Source: Treponema sp. UBA3813
Lineage (GTDB): Bacteria > Spirochaetota > Spirochaetia > Treponematales > Treponemataceae
Reading direction: 5' to 3'
NCBI GenBank assembly: GCA_002368605.1
Contig: DFEB01000038.1
Location: 40,519-104,518, forward strand
Length of the DNA: 64,000 bases
The notes under the pieces are model-generated. The model was not told the DNA's origin and made no database searches. It saw only the letters and a list, made by a program, of their open reading frames with translations. This document shows positions 42,221 through 53,700 of this stretch, piece after piece (the first letter of the stretch is position 1; each line of letters opens with the position of its first letter). A program made the position numbers and the translations under genes.

Positions 42221-43287
42221 AAAAAACTAAACATAAAAAAAATACTTTTTTATCTTTTCTTCTTTCCTGTTTTGGTTGCGTGCTGCTTGCTTTTCTCGCT
42301 TGTGTCCTTGCCTTTCGTGTTTCGATTTCAGCTCCCGATTCTAAAAACGAGGCAAAAGAGGTGCGGGTTGAGATTCCGTCTGGCGCAAGTGTCGCAAAAA
42401 TAGCGGAAATCCTTGCTGATAATGGTCTTATTCGCTCTGATCGTGCCTTTTATATTGCGGCTCGTTTTCCTATGCTTTCCTTTCGCAAGGAGAGTCCGCT
42501 TCTTCAGTCTGGTTATTACAGCCTTAATTCCTCAATGAATGCTTATCAGATTATGGGGATCCTTGAGTCTGGACTGCAAGATTCTGTTAAGGTTGCCGTT
42601 CCAGAAGGATTTACAATCCGAAAAATTGCCGCTCTTCTTGAAAAAAATGAAATTTGCTCTGCGGAAGATTTTATTGAGGCTTGTCATAATCAGGTTTTGT
42701 TGGAGAAATACAAAATTCCGTCTCATTCCTTTGAGGGGTTTTTGTTTCCTGACACTTATTTCTTTGCTCCAAAGATGGGAGCCGAGAAGGTTCTTCTGCT
42801 TATGGTCGAAGCTTTTTTTGATCGGATTTCAGAAATCCCTTATTTTACTGATAAATCGCCTTCTCAGTTTTATGAGACGCTGGTTCTTGCCTCTATTGTT
42901 GAACGGGAATATCGTGTTGCCGATGAGGCGCCTCTGATTGCAAGTGTATTCAGAAATCGGATTGATGCTGGTGTTGGTTTGTATTCATGCGCTACAATCG
43001 AATATATCATTACGGAGATTCAGGGGAAGCCTCATCCTGATGTGATTACCTATGATGATTTGAAAATCGACAGCCCCTACAACACTTACAAATGGGCGGC
43101 CCTTCCTCCGTCGCCAATCTCAAATCCTGGGCTTGTCGCCCTTAATGCGGCCGCAAATCCTCCTGAGACAGAATATTTTTACTTTACGCTTACGGACGCT
43201 GGGGCTGGAAGTCATACTTTTTCAAAATCCTTTAATGCCCATGTAAAGGCTGGCACTCAGTTCAAGACGAAAAAATCGGGGAATTAA
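42217..43287 (+). CDS. mltG: endolytic murein transglycosylase MltG
   Basis: 356 residues with one N-terminal membrane helix (about 12-33). A LysM-like segment (VRVEIPSGASVAKIAEILADNG) is followed by the catalytic part: ASIVEREYRVADEAPLIASVFRNR contains the essential Glu, and PYNTYKWAALPPSPISNPG is the family signature. It cuts nascent glycan strands at the membrane and is thought to set glycan length. The start overlaps the 66-aa gene by 4 nt. Confidence 0.95.
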   Translation: MKKTKHKKNTFLSFLLSCFGCVLLAFLACVLAFRVSISAPDSKNEAKEVRVEIPSGASVAKIAEILADNGLIRSDRAFYIAARFPMLSFRKESPLLQSGYYSLNSSMNAYQIMGILESGLQDSVKVAVPEGFTIRKIAALLEKNEICSAEDFIEACHNQVLLEKYKIPSHSFEGFLFPDTYFFAPKMGAEKVLLLMVEAFFDRISEIPYFTDKSPSQFYETLVLASIVEREYRVADEAPLIASVFRNRIDAGVGLYSCATIEYIITEIQGKPHPDVITYDDLKIDSPYNTYKWAALPPSPISNPGLVALNAAANPPETEYFYFTLTDAGAGSHTFSKSFNAHVKAGTQFKTKKSGN

Positions 43288-43293
43288 GAGCGC

Positions 43294-45120
43294 ATGGATG
43301 GAATCATATCTCAGGAGACTAAAGACGCTGTTCTTTCTGCGGCGGACATTGTTTCCGTGGTGAGCGATTATGTTCAGCTTGAGAACCGCGGAAATCAGTG
43401 GTGGGGCTGTTGTCCTTTTCATCATGAGAAAACTCCATCTTTCTCCGTTACCCCCGACAAAAATATGTATTACTGTTTTGGCTGTCATGAGGGAGGGGAT
43501 GCGATAAAATTCGTCATGGAAATGGAAAAAATCCGTTTTCCAGAGGCGCTTAAACTGCTTGCCCGAAAATTTGGCGTTGAGGTAAGGTATTCAAATAATT
43601 TTGTTCCTGGTGCCGAAAAGCCTGATAATTCAAAAGAACTCTACATCGATTTGTATAACCGTGTAGCTGATATGTTTCATTACGGGCTGGTAAAAACCGA
43701 GGCCGGAAAATTCGCTCTGGATTACATAACCAAGCGTGGAATCTCAATGGAGACAATCGAGAAATTTAAGCTGGGCTATTCTCCTGCTGACCGCCAATGG
43801 CTCAAGAAATTCCTCAAAAGCAAGAATTTCAGCGATGAATTTTTGGCAAATTCAGGTCTTTTCAGTAAAAAATACCCGGATATAGCTTTTTTCTCTGACA
43901 GGCTTATGTTCCCGATTTTTGACAGGCGGGGGCAGGCGGTGGCTTTCGGCGGCCGTTTTTTGCGGGGAGATCCTGAAAAATCCCCCAAATACCTTAACTC
44001 AGGCGATTTGATTCAGTATAAAAAAGGCGAGACCCTTTATGCCTTCAATTTTGCGAAAAATGCTATCCGAGAAAACAAAAAGGTTATTTTTTGCGAGGGC
44101 TACATGGATTGCGTCGCTTATCACCAGTGCGGAATCAATTATGCCGTCGCTCCTTTGGGAACGGCCCTTACCGATGATCAGATTAAGCTTGTCCGGGGCT
44201 TTGCTGACACGATTCTCCTTTCCTTTGATTCTGACGGGGCAGGGCAGGCTGCGACTCAGCGGGCGATTCTCATGTGCAGGCGGCAGGGTCTTACGGTTAA
44301 AATAATCCGCCTTCATAATGCTAAAGATCCTGCGGAAATTATGGTAAATTTCGGGGCGGAAACCTTGACAAATGAAGTAAATAACGCTATATTAGATAGT
44401 GATTATCTGTTGAGTTTTCTGTCGCAAAAGTACCAGAAGGATACTCCAGAGGGAAAATCCAAGTTCGCACTTGAATTTTTCCCGTATATTGATGCGCTAC
44501 AGACCGACATACAGAAGGAATCAAGTCTGGTTCTCTTGGGACAGACGCTAAACATCTCCCTTGAGGCAATAAAAAGGGATTTCAATAATCGTGAAGATGT
44601 AAAAAAACGCACTCTCAATACACCAACGGAAAGCCGTGCGCCGGTTCAGGATCAGGTTGTAGTAAACGCTGAATTCCGCGCAGTCCTGGCAGTTTTGTCC
44701 GATACCAATCAGTTTGAGCTGATGCAGAGCCGTTTGACAGAAAGCGATTTCGAAAATCCGAGCGCAAGAACTTTGTTCTTGATTCTGAAGGAGTGTTACA
44801 AGGCGGGAGATTTGTCTTTTGTTTCGGTGCTCAGTCATTGTGAACATGATGGCATAAAACAAAAAATCACTGAGTCTGTTTCCAAAGGGGAATTTTCTCA
44901 GTATACGGCGCAGTCTGTTGCGGACAGCATTGAATGGCTTGAGATGCAGAGTCTTGAGCGGAAGAAAAAATCCATCCTTGAACAAATGGGCGTATTGCAG
45001 TCGCAGTTAAGCCTTCCTGCAAACCAAGAATTGATGACAAAGCTTTTTGAAGAAAAAAAACGCATTGACGAAAAACTAAATAAAAAAGGACTGGAATATG
45101 GATCAGGAGTTGGATCCTAA
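43294..45120 (+). CDS. dnaG: DNA primase
   Basis: 608 residues. A CHC2 zinc domain is at the N-terminus ([11 protein letters not shown], then [15 protein letters not shown]). The catalytic core has [10 protein letters not shown] and the Toprim acidic triplet with [13 protein letters not shown]. The C-terminal third (from about 430) is the helicase-binding domain, less conserved. It makes RNA primers in replication. It is 6 nt after mltG, and the last 23 nt overlap the rpoD start, so translation of the pair is probably coupled. Confidence 0.97.
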   Translation: MDGIISQETKDAVLSAADIVSVVSDYVQLENRGNQWWGCCPFHHEKTPSFSVTPDKNMYYCFGCHEGGDAIKFVMEMEKIRFPEALKLLARKFGVEVRYSNNFVPGAEKPDNSKELYIDLYNRVADMFHYGLVKTEAGKFALDYITKRGISMETIEKFKLGYSPADRQWLKKFLKSKNFSDEFLANSGLFSKKYPDIAFFSDRLMFPIFDRRGQAVAFGGRFLRGDPEKSPKYLNSGDLIQYKKGETLYAFNFAKNAIRENKKVIFCEGYMDCVAYHQCGINYAVAPLGTALTDDQIKLVRGFADTILLSFDSDGAGQAATQRAILMCRRQGLTVKIIRLHNAKDPAEIMVNFGAETLTNEVNNAILDSDYLLSFLSQKYQKDTPEGKSKFALEFFPYIDALQTDIQKESSLVLLGQTLNISLEAIKRDFNNREDVKKRTLNTPTESRAPVQDQVVVNAEFRAVLAVLSDTNQFELMQSRLTESDFENPSARTLFLILKECYKAGDLSFVSVLSHCEHDGIKQKITESVSKGEFSQYTAQSVADSIEWLEMQSLERKKKSILEQMGVLQSQLSLPANQELMTKLFEEKKRIDEKLNKKGLEYGSGVGS

Positions 45121-46882
45121 AGTTGCGAAACTTTTAGAATATGCGAAAGATAAGCAGATTGTTTCCTGGGATGAAATCAACGAAATCTTGGGACAGGATT
45201 TTGTTAATTCCCCGAAAATGGAAGATGTGCTTCAACTTTTAACCCAGAGCAACATTCAGGTCATGGAAGAGGACACTGACCTTGACGATGATGCTGATGC
45301 CGATGAGGATGATCTTCTTGATGACGAAGATGATGTCGGAGGCGTTGGTGAGAGTGAGGATGAACTTGCGGCAACTCGTCTTGTTAACGGTGACAAAGAT
45401 TCAAATGTAGATGATCCTATCCGTTTGTATTTGCGGGAAATCGGCAAAGAAAAGCTTCTTACGGCAGAGCAGGAAGTTACATACTCAAAACAGATGGAAG
45501 ACGGCGAGAATATCATTAAGGATGTTATTAAAAAATCCGGCATGATGATTCCTGAATTCTTCGCAATCTGCCAGAAAGCATTTGCTAAAATCGATCCCCA
45601 TGAGCCCGGAAAAGCCCGTAAGGAAATAAACGAGGCTCAGGCGGAAAAGCGTCGTCTTAAAAGCTGTTATGGTGAGAATCTTAAGGCTTGCAAAGAGAAT
45701 ATGAAAGTCTACATGAATCTCAAAAAACAGCTTTTTGAAGCAAATCAGTCTCGCGAAATCTTTAATAATGAGCAGATTATCGAACTTCGGACAAAAATTC
45801 TGCCTGAATTGCAGAAAATTGACATTCAATCTGAAGAAATCGAAAAATTCAGCGCAAAATTTGTTGAGGCTACTCAGAAAATCGGCGAGTACCGTCACAA
45901 GCAGGAGCATAAGATGCGGGAGCTTCGCATTTCAAGTCCTGCTGAACTCCGAAGCCTTGGTCGTCGCCTTGCCATTCACTCTGAGGCTGTCAAGCTTGAG
46001 AATGAGTTGGGGCTTTCAAGTGATGAGATTCGCGATATTTACACGCAGATTCAGAAGATAGATCGCAAGCTTCGCCGCATGGAGTACGATTTCGAGAATA
46101 ATGTCGAAGAAATCCTTTCTATGGCAGATGAAATTGAGCGCGGTCGAAAAATGCTTGAAAAGGCAAAGAATAAGCTTATCAACGCTAACTTGCGACTGGT
46201 AGTTTCCATTGCCAAAAAATACACCAACCGAGGTTTGCAGTTCTTTGATCTTGTTCAGGAAGGCAATATCGGTCTTATCAAGGCTGTCGAGAAATTTGAG
46301 TACCGTAAGGGCTATAAATTCTCGACATACGCTACATGGTGGATTCGTCAGGCAATCACTCGTTCAATCTCGGATCAGGCGCGGACTATCCGCGTTCCTG
46401 TTCACATGATTGAACAGATTAACAAAGTCGTGCGGGAAGGCCGTCAGCTTATGCAGAAGCTTGGTCGGGAGCCTACCGACGAAGAAATTGCACAGCAGCT
46501 GGGTTGGCCGGTTACCCGTGTCAAGCAGGTTAAGAATGTTGCCCGTGAGCCAATTTCCCTTGAAACTCCAATCGGTGAAGAGGAAGATTCTCAGCTGGGA
46601 GATTTCATCGAGGACAAAGATGTGGAAAATCCGGCAAATCAGACCGCATACACGCTTTTGCAGGAACAGCTCAGAACCGTGCTTAATACATTGCCGTCTC
46701 GTGAGCAGGAGGTTCTGAAAATGCGTTTTGGTCTTGAGGATGGATACAGCCTTACACTGGAAGAGGTTGGTTTGTATTTCAATGTTACCAGAGAGCGAAT
46801 CCGACAGATTGAGGCGAAGGCTTTGCGTCGGCTCCGACATCCTCGTCGTGCCAGCGGGCTTCGTGACTACATCGAAATGTAA
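45098..46882 (+). CDS. rpoD: principal sigma factor RpoD
   Basis: 594 residues. Region 1.1 lies at the N-terminus, followed by a very acidic stretch (about 60-85), [21 protein letters not shown] (region 1.2), and a large non-conserved insert. Next come the core regions 2.1-2.4 ([21 protein letters not shown], then [18 protein letters not shown]) and region 4.2 ([20 protein letters not shown]). It recognises TTGACA/TATAAT promoters such as those noted here. The start overlaps dnaG by 23 nt, and AAGGACTGGA precedes the ATG. Confidence 0.97.
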   Translation: MDQELDPKVAKLLEYAKDKQIVSWDEINEILGQDFVNSPKMEDVLQLLTQSNIQVMEEDTDLDDDADADEDDLLDDEDDVGGVGESEDELAATRLVNGDKDSNVDDPIRLYLREIGKEKLLTAEQEVTYSKQMEDGENIIKDVIKKSGMMIPEFFAICQKAFAKIDPHEPGKARKEINEAQAEKRRLKSCYGENLKACKENMKVYMNLKKQLFEANQSREIFNNEQIIELRTKILPELQKIDIQSEEIEKFSAKFVEATQKIGEYRHKQEHKMRELRISSPAELRSLGRRLAIHSEAVKLENELGLSSDEIRDIYTQIQKIDRKLRRMEYDFENNVEEILSMADEIERGRKMLEKAKNKLINANLRLVVSIAKKYTNRGLQFFDLVQEGNIGLIKAVEKFEYRKGYKFSTYATWWIRQAITRSISDQARTIRVPVHMIEQINKVVREGRQLMQKLGREPTDEEIAQQLGWPVTRVKQVKNVAREPISLETPIGEEEDSQLGDFIEDKDVENPANQTAYTLLQEQLRTVLNTLPSREQEVLKMRFGLEDGYSLTLEEVGLYFNVTRERIRQIEAKALRRLRHPRRASGLRDYIEM

Positions 46883-46891
46883 TAAAAATCG

Positions 46892-46931
46892 AAAAATAGC
46901 CGTTGTCTAATAGACATAAACGGCTATTTTT
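46892..46931 (+). terminator. intrinsic terminator after rpoD
   Basis: AAAATAGCCGTT pairs with AACGGCTATTTT, with an inner GTCTAATAGAC hairpin, ending in T. Confidence 0.9.
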
Positions 46932-47008
46932 TATATAATTTTGCGATAAAATAATCGGGAATTCTCTTTTCTTTGGTGATTTTCCGAGTTTTTTGAGGTC
47001 TTTTGATT

Positions 47009-47875
47009 ATGGAAATGACAGAAGTTTTTGACAAACTTAAATCGTTGCAGGATGTTTTGGTCGAAAAATATGACTTGGAAAAGAAAATCGAGTCTTCTCC
47101 AAAGCAGCTTGATTCACAGGATGAGCTTCTTGCTCGTCTCAAAAAAGAATATATCGAAAAAAATAAAAGCTATGAAGAAGTAAAGGCTGAAGTTGAAAAA
47201 CTTAAGCAGGAACTTTCTGCAGCCGAGGCTTCTCGTGAGTCAGGTGAAAAGGATATGGACAATATCACTTCTCATCGTGAGTACGAGGCTTTGGATAAGC
47301 AGATTTCTGAAGCCACCGAAAAAGAAGCTTCTGTCCGAAAAGATTTGCAGCGCGAAGAGAAAAAACTTGCTGAACTTGACGAATCTCTTAAGGCTGACGA
47401 GGCAATGATTTCTTCTCAGGAAAATGATTTGAATGAGAGCAAGGCTGCTCTTTCTGATCAGATTCAGAGCTATAAAAATCAGCTTGAGAGTCTTAAAAAA
47501 CAAGAAGATGAAATTATTCCTGGTCTCAATCAGGAAATTGTCTATAAATTCCAGCGTATTATTCAGCGCAACTCTGAGGGTATTGTTGCCGTTCGAAATG
47601 GTGTTTGCACAGGTTGTCAGATGATTCTTCCTGGTCAGTTTGCGAACGAAGTTCGTGACGGTGAGAAGATTCTCTTCTGTCCCTATTGTTCTCGAATCCT
47701 CTTCTATCAGGAAGTCAACGAAGAAGAAGCAGAGGATTACTCAACACTTGAAGAAACTGGAAGCCTTGCTGACTTCGAAGACGAATTCGCAGATGAGCGT
47801 GACGAGGACGAAGTTGAAGATGGCGAGAACGAGAACAATCTCGATGACGAAAAGTCAATGGCATTCGACGAGTAA
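47009..47875 (+). CDS. coiled-coil protein with C4 zinc ribbon (DUF164 type)
   Basis: 288 residues from the ATG at 47009, with GAGG 10 nt upstream; the in-frame TTG at 47003 is an alternative. Residues 1-185 form a long coiled coil with Glu/Lys heptads. A C4 zinc ribbon follows (GVCTGCQMILP, then FCPYCSRILFY), with an acidic tail. The family appears in many bacteria and is linked to secretion or nucleic-acid roles, none certain. It sits just before rnpB. Confidence 0.85.
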   Translation: MEMTEVFDKLKSLQDVLVEKYDLEKKIESSPKQLDSQDELLARLKKEYIEKNKSYEEVKAEVEKLKQELSAAEASRESGEKDMDNITSHREYEALDKQISEATEKEASVRKDLQREEKKLAELDESLKADEAMISSQENDLNESKAALSDQIQSYKNQLESLKKQEDEIIPGLNQEIVYKFQRIIQRNSEGIVAVRNGVCTGCQMILPGQFANEVRDGEKILFCPYCSRILFYQEVNEEEAEDYSTLEETGSLADFEDEFADERDEDEVEDGENENNLDDEKSMAFDE

Positions 47876-47906
47876 TCGTTGTTCTGCTTAAATCAACGGT
47901 AAATTG

Positions 47907-48305
<399 letters not shown>

Positions 48306-48329
48306 TTTTTTTTATAATGCGGTGGGGAA

Positions 48330-49289
48330 ATGAAATTAAAGGCTTTGCAAACACGAGAAATTGTCAAACGAAAAAGTCAGTTTTTAAAAAAACTTGCGAT
48401 TTTCGCTTGTCTTGCAGCCCTTGTCTCTGCTGGAATTTTCTTTGCCTGGCGCTTAATCGATTCAAAAATCAATAACGGAAACTCTTTTATTAATCTCAAG
48501 TCAAAATGGAAAGTGTATGATTATCAGGGTGTATATGATATAAGCTCTGCTATTTTATATAAATCACCGTTTAATACCAAAGCGCGCACTTACAACGGCT
48601 ATGCATCTTTTTTTCTTGCGGTTTCGCAAAGTGATGTTGTGCAGTCTCTTTCTTATATCGATGAGTCAATAAATTCTCTCAGAATTGCCTTGCAGGGGGC
48701 TAGGTTTGGAGCTGTCGCGCAAATTGAATATATGCTTGGCAAGGCTTATTTTTACAAGGACTTGCATTCTTCTTATTATTATTACGCTGACTTGGCCATT
48801 GATTATCTTTTAAAAGCGAAAAAACACGGCTACAAGGCCGATGACATTCCTGAATTGCTCGGACTTAGCTATGCTTCTCTGGGAATGACCATGGAGAGTA
48901 TTTCTGCTTTTACTGAGGCTCTTTTGGTTCGGGAATCGGACATTCTTCTTCTTTCGATTGCTGAGCAATATCACAATGTCGGGCAGGATAATGCCGCAGA
49001 GCAGTATTTGTTTCGTATTTCCCAAGAGTGCAAGGATGAGCAGATTATCTTGAAAAGCCATCTTTTGATGGGGAATATATACCTTGAGCGCGAACAATTC
49101 GATGATGCCGAAAAAGAATTTAATTTTATTTTGGAAAAAAATGAAAATTCTGCTGACGCATACTACGGATTGGGTGTAATATATGAGAGTCGGGGAGAGG
49201 CTGCAAAAGCTCGTGCTGAATGGCGAAAAGCCTTGCGTATTCAGAATAATCACCCGCTCGCATTGAAAAAAATGTCAGAATATAAGTAA
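48330..49289 (+). CDS. TPR-repeat membrane protein
   Basis: 319 residues with one membrane helix near the N-terminus (about 26-43) and the rest helical repeats. TPR units are clearest at 175-300 ([42 protein letters not shown]). GGTGGGG precedes the ATG, and a TATAAT formed at the end of the rnpB T tract ends 11 nt before it. It directly precedes mreB and may be a scaffold for shape or wall proteins (inference). Confidence 0.8.
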   Translation: MKLKALQTREIVKRKSQFLKKLAIFACLAALVSAGIFFAWRLIDSKINNGNSFINLKSKWKVYDYQGVYDISSAILYKSPFNTKARTYNGYASFFLAVSQSDVVQSLSYIDESINSLRIALQGARFGAVAQIEYMLGKAYFYKDLHSSYYYYADLAIDYLLKAKKHGYKADDIPELLGLSYASLGMTMESISAFTEALLVRESDILLLSIAEQYHNVGQDNAAEQYLFRISQECKDEQIILKSHLLMGNIYLEREQFDDAEKEFNFILEKNENSADAYYGLGVIYESRGEAAKARAEWRKALRIQNNHPLALKKMSEYK

Positions 49290-49317
49290 GATATATAAAA
49301 GTTTGGGAGGACTTTTT

Positions 49318-50361
49318 ATGGGATTTTTGGACCGATTTTCAACGGACATTGGTATTGATTTGGGTACCTGTAATACATTGATTTATGTACGCGGCAAAGG
49401 AATTGTAGTTGACGAGCCGTCTGTTGTTGCTGTCGAAAAAGGAACAAAGCATGTCTGGGCTGTCGGTGCCGAGGCAAAAAGAATGCTCTGGAAGACTCCG
49501 GGCAATATTGAGGCTATTCGCCCGCTGGCAGATGGCGTCATCGCTGACATCGATTCATGTGAAAAAATGATTAAATACTTTATCTCTAAAGTCATTTCCC
49601 GTCATCAGCTTTTTAAGTCTACCCGAATGAAAATCGGAATTCCTTCATGCATTACTCAGGTTGAGCGCCGTGCTGTCATTGAAACGGCTCTCAAAGCCGG
49701 TGCAAAGGAAGTCGATGTAATCGAAGAGTCTCTTGCCGCCGCTATTGGTGCGCAGATTCCGATCAATGAGCCTGCTGGTCACATGATTTGTGATATCGGC
49801 GGTGGAACGACCGAGGTTTCTGTCATCTCTTTGGGCGGCATGGTCGTAACCAAGGCAATCCGTGTCGGCGGAGATAAATTCGATGAGGCGATTATGAAAT
49901 ATGTCCTCAATGTTCATAACCTCCGTATTGGTCAGCAGACTGCAGAACGGCTGAAGATTCAGATTGGAAACGCCCTTCAGGATAAAGACAAGGCAATCGA
50001 AAAGATGGAGGTTCGCGGTAACGATGCGATTACAGGCCTTCCTCGCCGTCTTGAAATTGACAGCGTTGAGGTTCGTGAGGCTCTCAAATCAACCGTAAAT
50101 GAAATCGTCGAGCTTATCAAAGTAACTTTGGGTGAGACTCCTTCAGAACTTGCGGCTGATATCGTTGAGCGTGGTATCGTTATGTCTGGTGGCGGAAGTA
50201 TGCTCAAGGGCTTGCCGAAACTTATCTCAAAAGAAACTGGCGTTCCTGTCATTCTTGTTGAAAAACCGCTTGAGTGCGTGGCTCTTGGTGCTGGTCAGGC
50301 ATTCGATTTGTTCAAGGATATGTCTACTGACCGTGCTATTTACGACAATCTCAATGACTAA
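49318..50361 (+). CDS. mreB: rod-shape protein MreB
   Basis: 347 residues from the ATG at 49318, with GGGAGGA 5-6 nt upstream; the in-frame TTG at 49303 is rejected. Actin-fold ATPase motifs: [20 protein letters not shown] (phosphate 1), [16 protein letters not shown] (phosphate 2), and [15 protein letters not shown] (adenosine). MreB filaments guide lateral wall synthesis. It begins the mreBCD-mrdA-rodA operon. Confidence 0.97.
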   Translation: MGFLDRFSTDIGIDLGTCNTLIYVRGKGIVVDEPSVVAVEKGTKHVWAVGAEAKRMLWKTPGNIEAIRPLADGVIADIDSCEKMIKYFISKVISRHQLFKSTRMKIGIPSCITQVERRAVIETALKAGAKEVDVIEESLAAAIGAQIPINEPAGHMICDIGGGTTEVSVISLGGMVVTKAIRVGGDKFDEAIMKYVLNVHNLRIGQQTAERLKIQIGNALQDKDKAIEKMEVRGNDAITGLPRRLEIDSVEVREALKSTVNEIVELIKVTLGETPSELAADIVERGIVMSGGGSMLKGLPKLISKETGVPVILVEKPLECVALGAGQAFDLFKDMSTDRAIYDNLND

Positions 50362-50372
50362 GTAGATTTTTC

Positions 50373-51257
50373 ATGGCTTCGTCTAAACATTCCTTTCGAT
50401 TCGGGTTATCAGAGCTTCTTCTCATTATTTTTCTGGCATTTTCTGGCATTAATTTGGCCTTTCATTCAGGTGGATTTGTCGTAAATTTCCAAAGCCTTGG
50501 GTTTACGGTATTTTCATCACTTCAGAAAGGTGTAAATGCGCTTGTCACTGGCATTGGAAATACATTCAATGCCGTGCATGAGCTTTCCAGATTGCGTGAG
50601 GAGAACCGTGAACTTACCGAGCGTCTCAAGAATTATGAAATTCTGCAACGGGCAAACACTGATATCCGCAAAGAAAACGAAAGGCTTAAAGAGCAGCTTG
50701 ATTTTTCCCTCACCTTTGAAGAAAAAAACTATCCTGCGAGGATTATTTCCCGAAATCCCGACAGTTTGTATTCTGCCTTTACGATTAACAAGGGAAGCCG
50801 TCATGGAATCAAAAAGAATATGCCTGTTCTCGCTGTGCAGGGTGGAATCGTAGGTTTGGTTGGAAAAGTCGTGACGGTGGGAAGCCTTACGAGTCTTGTC
50901 ATGCCGATTTATGATTCCAAGTGCTCCGTTTCTGCGAGAATTCAAAATACTCGTGATATTGGTATCGTAACCGGTGACGGCTCGGCTGATATTCCGCTTA
51001 ATATGAGTTATATCAAAAAGCGTGTCCTTGATGAACTTCAGATTGGTGATTTAATTGTGACGAGCGGCGAGGGAGGAAATTATATCGCTGACATTCCTAT
51101 CGGCTCCATTTCTGAAATTCGGGTTCTTGAGTATGATTCCTCATTGAATATTAAAGTAGCTCCTGTTATTGATTTTTCTCGAATAGAGATGGTCATCGTT
51201 TCTGACAGAATTGAATTGAATCCGGCTCTTGTCTCCCAGATTGAGCAGGTGAAGTAG
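50373..51257 (+). CDS. mreC: rod-shape protein MreC
   Basis: 294 residues. One N-terminal membrane helix (about 10-33), a periplasmic coiled coil (about 65-110), then the beta-rich MreC domain with VVGLVGKVV-type segments (GIVGLVGKVVTVGSLTSLV) and DIPIGSISEIR. It links MreB to the elongation penicillin-binding protein. It is 11 nt after mreB. Confidence 0.93.
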   Translation: MASSKHSFRFGLSELLLIIFLAFSGINLAFHSGGFVVNFQSLGFTVFSSLQKGVNALVTGIGNTFNAVHELSRLREENRELTERLKNYEILQRANTDIRKENERLKEQLDFSLTFEEKNYPARIISRNPDSLYSAFTINKGSRHGIKKNMPVLAVQGGIVGLVGKVVTVGSLTSLVMPIYDSKCSVSARIQNTRDIGIVTGDGSADIPLNMSYIKKRVLDELQIGDLIVTSGEGGNYIADIPIGSISEIRVLEYDSSLNIKVAPVIDFSRIEMVIVSDRIELNPALVSQIEQVK

Positions 51258-51268
51258 GAGGAGAGGGG

Positions 51269-51778
51269 ATGTTTAAGTCTTTTTTTGTATCGGTCTTGAT
51301 TTTGCTCTGCGTGGTGATTTTTGAGACCGCAATCCTTTCTAATTTGCTTTTTTTGCCTGCCGTTCCTGATTTGCTGCTGATTGTTTCGCTTTATCTTTCG
51401 GTTCATAACGGCAAGATTTTTGGAGTTTCATCGGGCTTTGTTTCCGGGCTTTTCCTTGATTTTTTGAGCGTCTCCCCCTTCGGTCTGCACTGTCTCTTGC
51501 GCACAATTATCGGCTATGTGATGGGGATTTTCAACAAAACGCTTAATATGAACGGTATTTTCCTTCCGATTCTCATTGGTTTTATCGCGACCCTCATTAA
51601 AGTCTTGCTTGTGTTTGTGATTTCGGTCTTTTTCCCTGATTCTGTCATTCCATACTCGATTTTTTCAAAGGCATTTTTGTTTGAGTTGTGCGCCAATTCG
51701 ATTCTTACGCCTCTGGTTTTCAAATTCCTGGGAAGTTTCAGTGGCATGATTTTGCTTGAACCGGAGAAAGTTTCGTGA
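51269..51778 (+). CDS. mreD: rod-shape protein MreD
   Basis: 169 residues with five membrane helices; PDLLLIVSLYLSVHNGKIFG and FVSGLFLDFLSVSPFG match the MreD pattern. It completes the elongasome membrane core. A strong AGGAGGAGAGG site precedes the ATG. The end overlaps the next gene by 4 nt. Confidence 0.88.
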   Translation: MFKSFFVSVLILLCVVIFETAILSNLLFLPAVPDLLLIVSLYLSVHNGKIFGVSSGFVSGLFLDFLSVSPFGLHCLLRTIIGYVMGIFNKTLNMNGIFLPILIGFIATLIKVLLVFVISVFFPDSVIPYSIFSKAFLFELCANSILTPLVFKFLGSFSGMILLEPEKVS

Positions 51779-53700
51779 CGAATTATTTTGGAAGTGAAAA
51801 CGGCTCTGTTGAGCAGAACGCAAAAGTCGTCATTCTCGGATTCTTGATTTCTATTATTTTTGCGCTTTATATTCTCAAGTTATTTTCCTTGCAGGTTATT
51901 GAGGGCGCTCAGTATCGTAAACAGTCCCAGACGATTTCTTCTCAGGTAAAGACGATTGACGCCCAGCGAGGTGAGATTTTTGACCGTAATGCCAATATGC
52001 CCATGGTCATTAATACTGACTCTTTCGCTGTTGATTTGATTCCTGCTGAGATTCCGGCTGATTTTTATGATTCTGTTGCTTCTCGTCTTGCTTCTTATCT
52101 TGGCATTTCAAAAAATGAAATTGACAGGCGCGTGCCAGTTAATCTTCGCCATACACGAAAGTCAATTGGCTCTTATACGGCGATTGAAGTTCGTTCGAAT
52201 GTTCCTTTTTCGGTTATTTCTAACATCGCTGAGAATGTAACTGATTTGCCCGGTGTTTCCTGGAGAAGCAAACCTGTGAGAAACTATGTTGAGACAGGCT
52301 CGATTTCTCATGTTGTCGGTTATGTCGGCGATATTACGAACGAAGAAATCAAAGTCATGTACAACATTACCGATGAAAATGGTCGCCGCGTTTATTCGAA
52401 TAAGTCTGTTGTTGGAAAAACCGGCGTTGAAAAGCAATATGATTTGCGCTTGCAAGGCGTTCAGGGGCGGGAGAGCCGTACTGTCGATGTTCGAGGCCAT
52501 GTCCTTTCGGATACTCCTATTGTTGAGCCTCCGCAGATGGGTAAGAATCTCGTGCTTACCGTAGATATGCGCATACAAGAACTTGCAGAAAAAGCCTTGG
52601 GTGAGCGTGTCGGTGCAGCGGTCGTTCTTCGTCCTAGTGACGGTGAGGTTCTTGCAATGGTCTCGTATCCTTTTTATGATCAAAATTTGTTCAATGACGA
52701 TAATGCCGCCGTTCAGTATAACCGGCTGGCTCAGGATGCGAACCGTCCTCTTTTAAATCGAGCCGTTAATGCTGCTTATCCGCCGGCTTCAACTTTTAAA
52801 ATCATCATGTCTACGGCTATGCTGGCTGAAAAAGCTTTTCCTTCTGCAAAAGACATTGAGTGTACGGGTCGTGTCGATTATGGTAACCGTATTTTCCACT
52901 GTCACCAAAAATGGGGGCATGGCTGGCTCAATATGCGGGAGGCCTTGGCTCAGTCATGCGATGTTTATTATTGGGCGATTGGTCGTGATTATCTTGGCGT
53001 TGATAAAATTTCTTCTTATGCAAAGGAATTTGGTTTTGGAGAGAGTTTGGACATTGATTTGCCGGCACAGCAGGCTGGCTTTGTTCCAACAGCTCCATGG
53101 AAAGAACGACGCTTCCACCAAAAATGGCTTGGCGGAGACACAATGAACATGTCAATCGGACAGGGATACACTCTCGTTACACCTCTTCATATCGCAAATA
53201 TGGTGGCAATGGTCGCAAATAAAGGTAAAATTTACCGACCTCATCTGCTAAAAGAAATCCGGGATCCTGCCAGCAACGAAGTAATTGAAGAAATTAAACC
53301 GCAGATTTTGCATGAGTCTAACATTGATGAGTCTGTCTGGCGAGAGGTTCAGAATGCCATGCGTTATACAATCACTGACGGAACTCCGGCTTTCCCGCTC
53401 AACAATAAAGTCGTTCAAATTGCAGGTAAAACTGGTACGGCAGAGGTTGGTTCTCTCGATCACTGGCACTCATGGATGGCCTGTTATGCGCCTTTTAACG
53501 CTCCTGTGGAAGAGCAGGTCGTCGTTGTTGTCTTGGTTGAGGCGGTAAATGAATGGGAATGGTGGGCTCCTTATGCGACAAACATCATTTTTCAGGGAAT
53601 TTTTGCAAATCAGAATTATGAAGAGGCTGTAGCTTCGCTTCCGGCGAATGTACGCGAAGTCATCCGTTCACGAAAACATGCGCAAGGCAGGGCAGAGTAA
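51775..53700 (+). CDS. mrdA: penicillin-binding protein 2 (elongasome transpeptidase)
   Basis: 641 residues starting at GTG in a GTGA overlap. One N-terminal helix; a PBP dimerisation domain; and the transpeptidase with the serine motif PASTFKI (SxxK), the second motif SCD (SxN-type) in AQSCDVYYW and KTG in AGKTGTAEV. It cross-links peptidoglycan during cell elongation. RodA follows. Confidence 0.96.
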   Translation: MTNYFGSENGSVEQNAKVVILGFLISIIFALYILKLFSLQVIEGAQYRKQSQTISSQVKTIDAQRGEIFDRNANMPMVINTDSFAVDLIPAEIPADFYDSVASRLASYLGISKNEIDRRVPVNLRHTRKSIGSYTAIEVRSNVPFSVISNIAENVTDLPGVSWRSKPVRNYVETGSISHVVGYVGDITNEEIKVMYNITDENGRRVYSNKSVVGKTGVEKQYDLRLQGVQGRESRTVDVRGHVLSDTPIVEPPQMGKNLVLTVDMRIQELAEKALGERVGAAVVLRPSDGEVLAMVSYPFYDQNLFNDDNAAVQYNRLAQDANRPLLNRAVNAAYPPASTFKIIMSTAMLAEKAFPSAKDIECTGRVDYGNRIFHCHQKWGHGWLNMREALAQSCDVYYWAIGRDYLGVDKISSYAKEFGFGESLDIDLPAQQAGFVPTAPWKERRFHQKWLGGDTMNMSIGQGYTLVTPLHIANMVAMVANKGKIYRPHLLKEIRDPASNEVIEEIKPQILHESNIDESVWREVQNAMRYTITDGTPAFPLNNKVVQIAGKTGTAEVGSLDHWHSWMACYAPFNAPVEEQVVVVVLVEAVNEWEWWAPYATNIIFQGIFANQNYEEAVASLPANVREVIRSRKHAQGRAE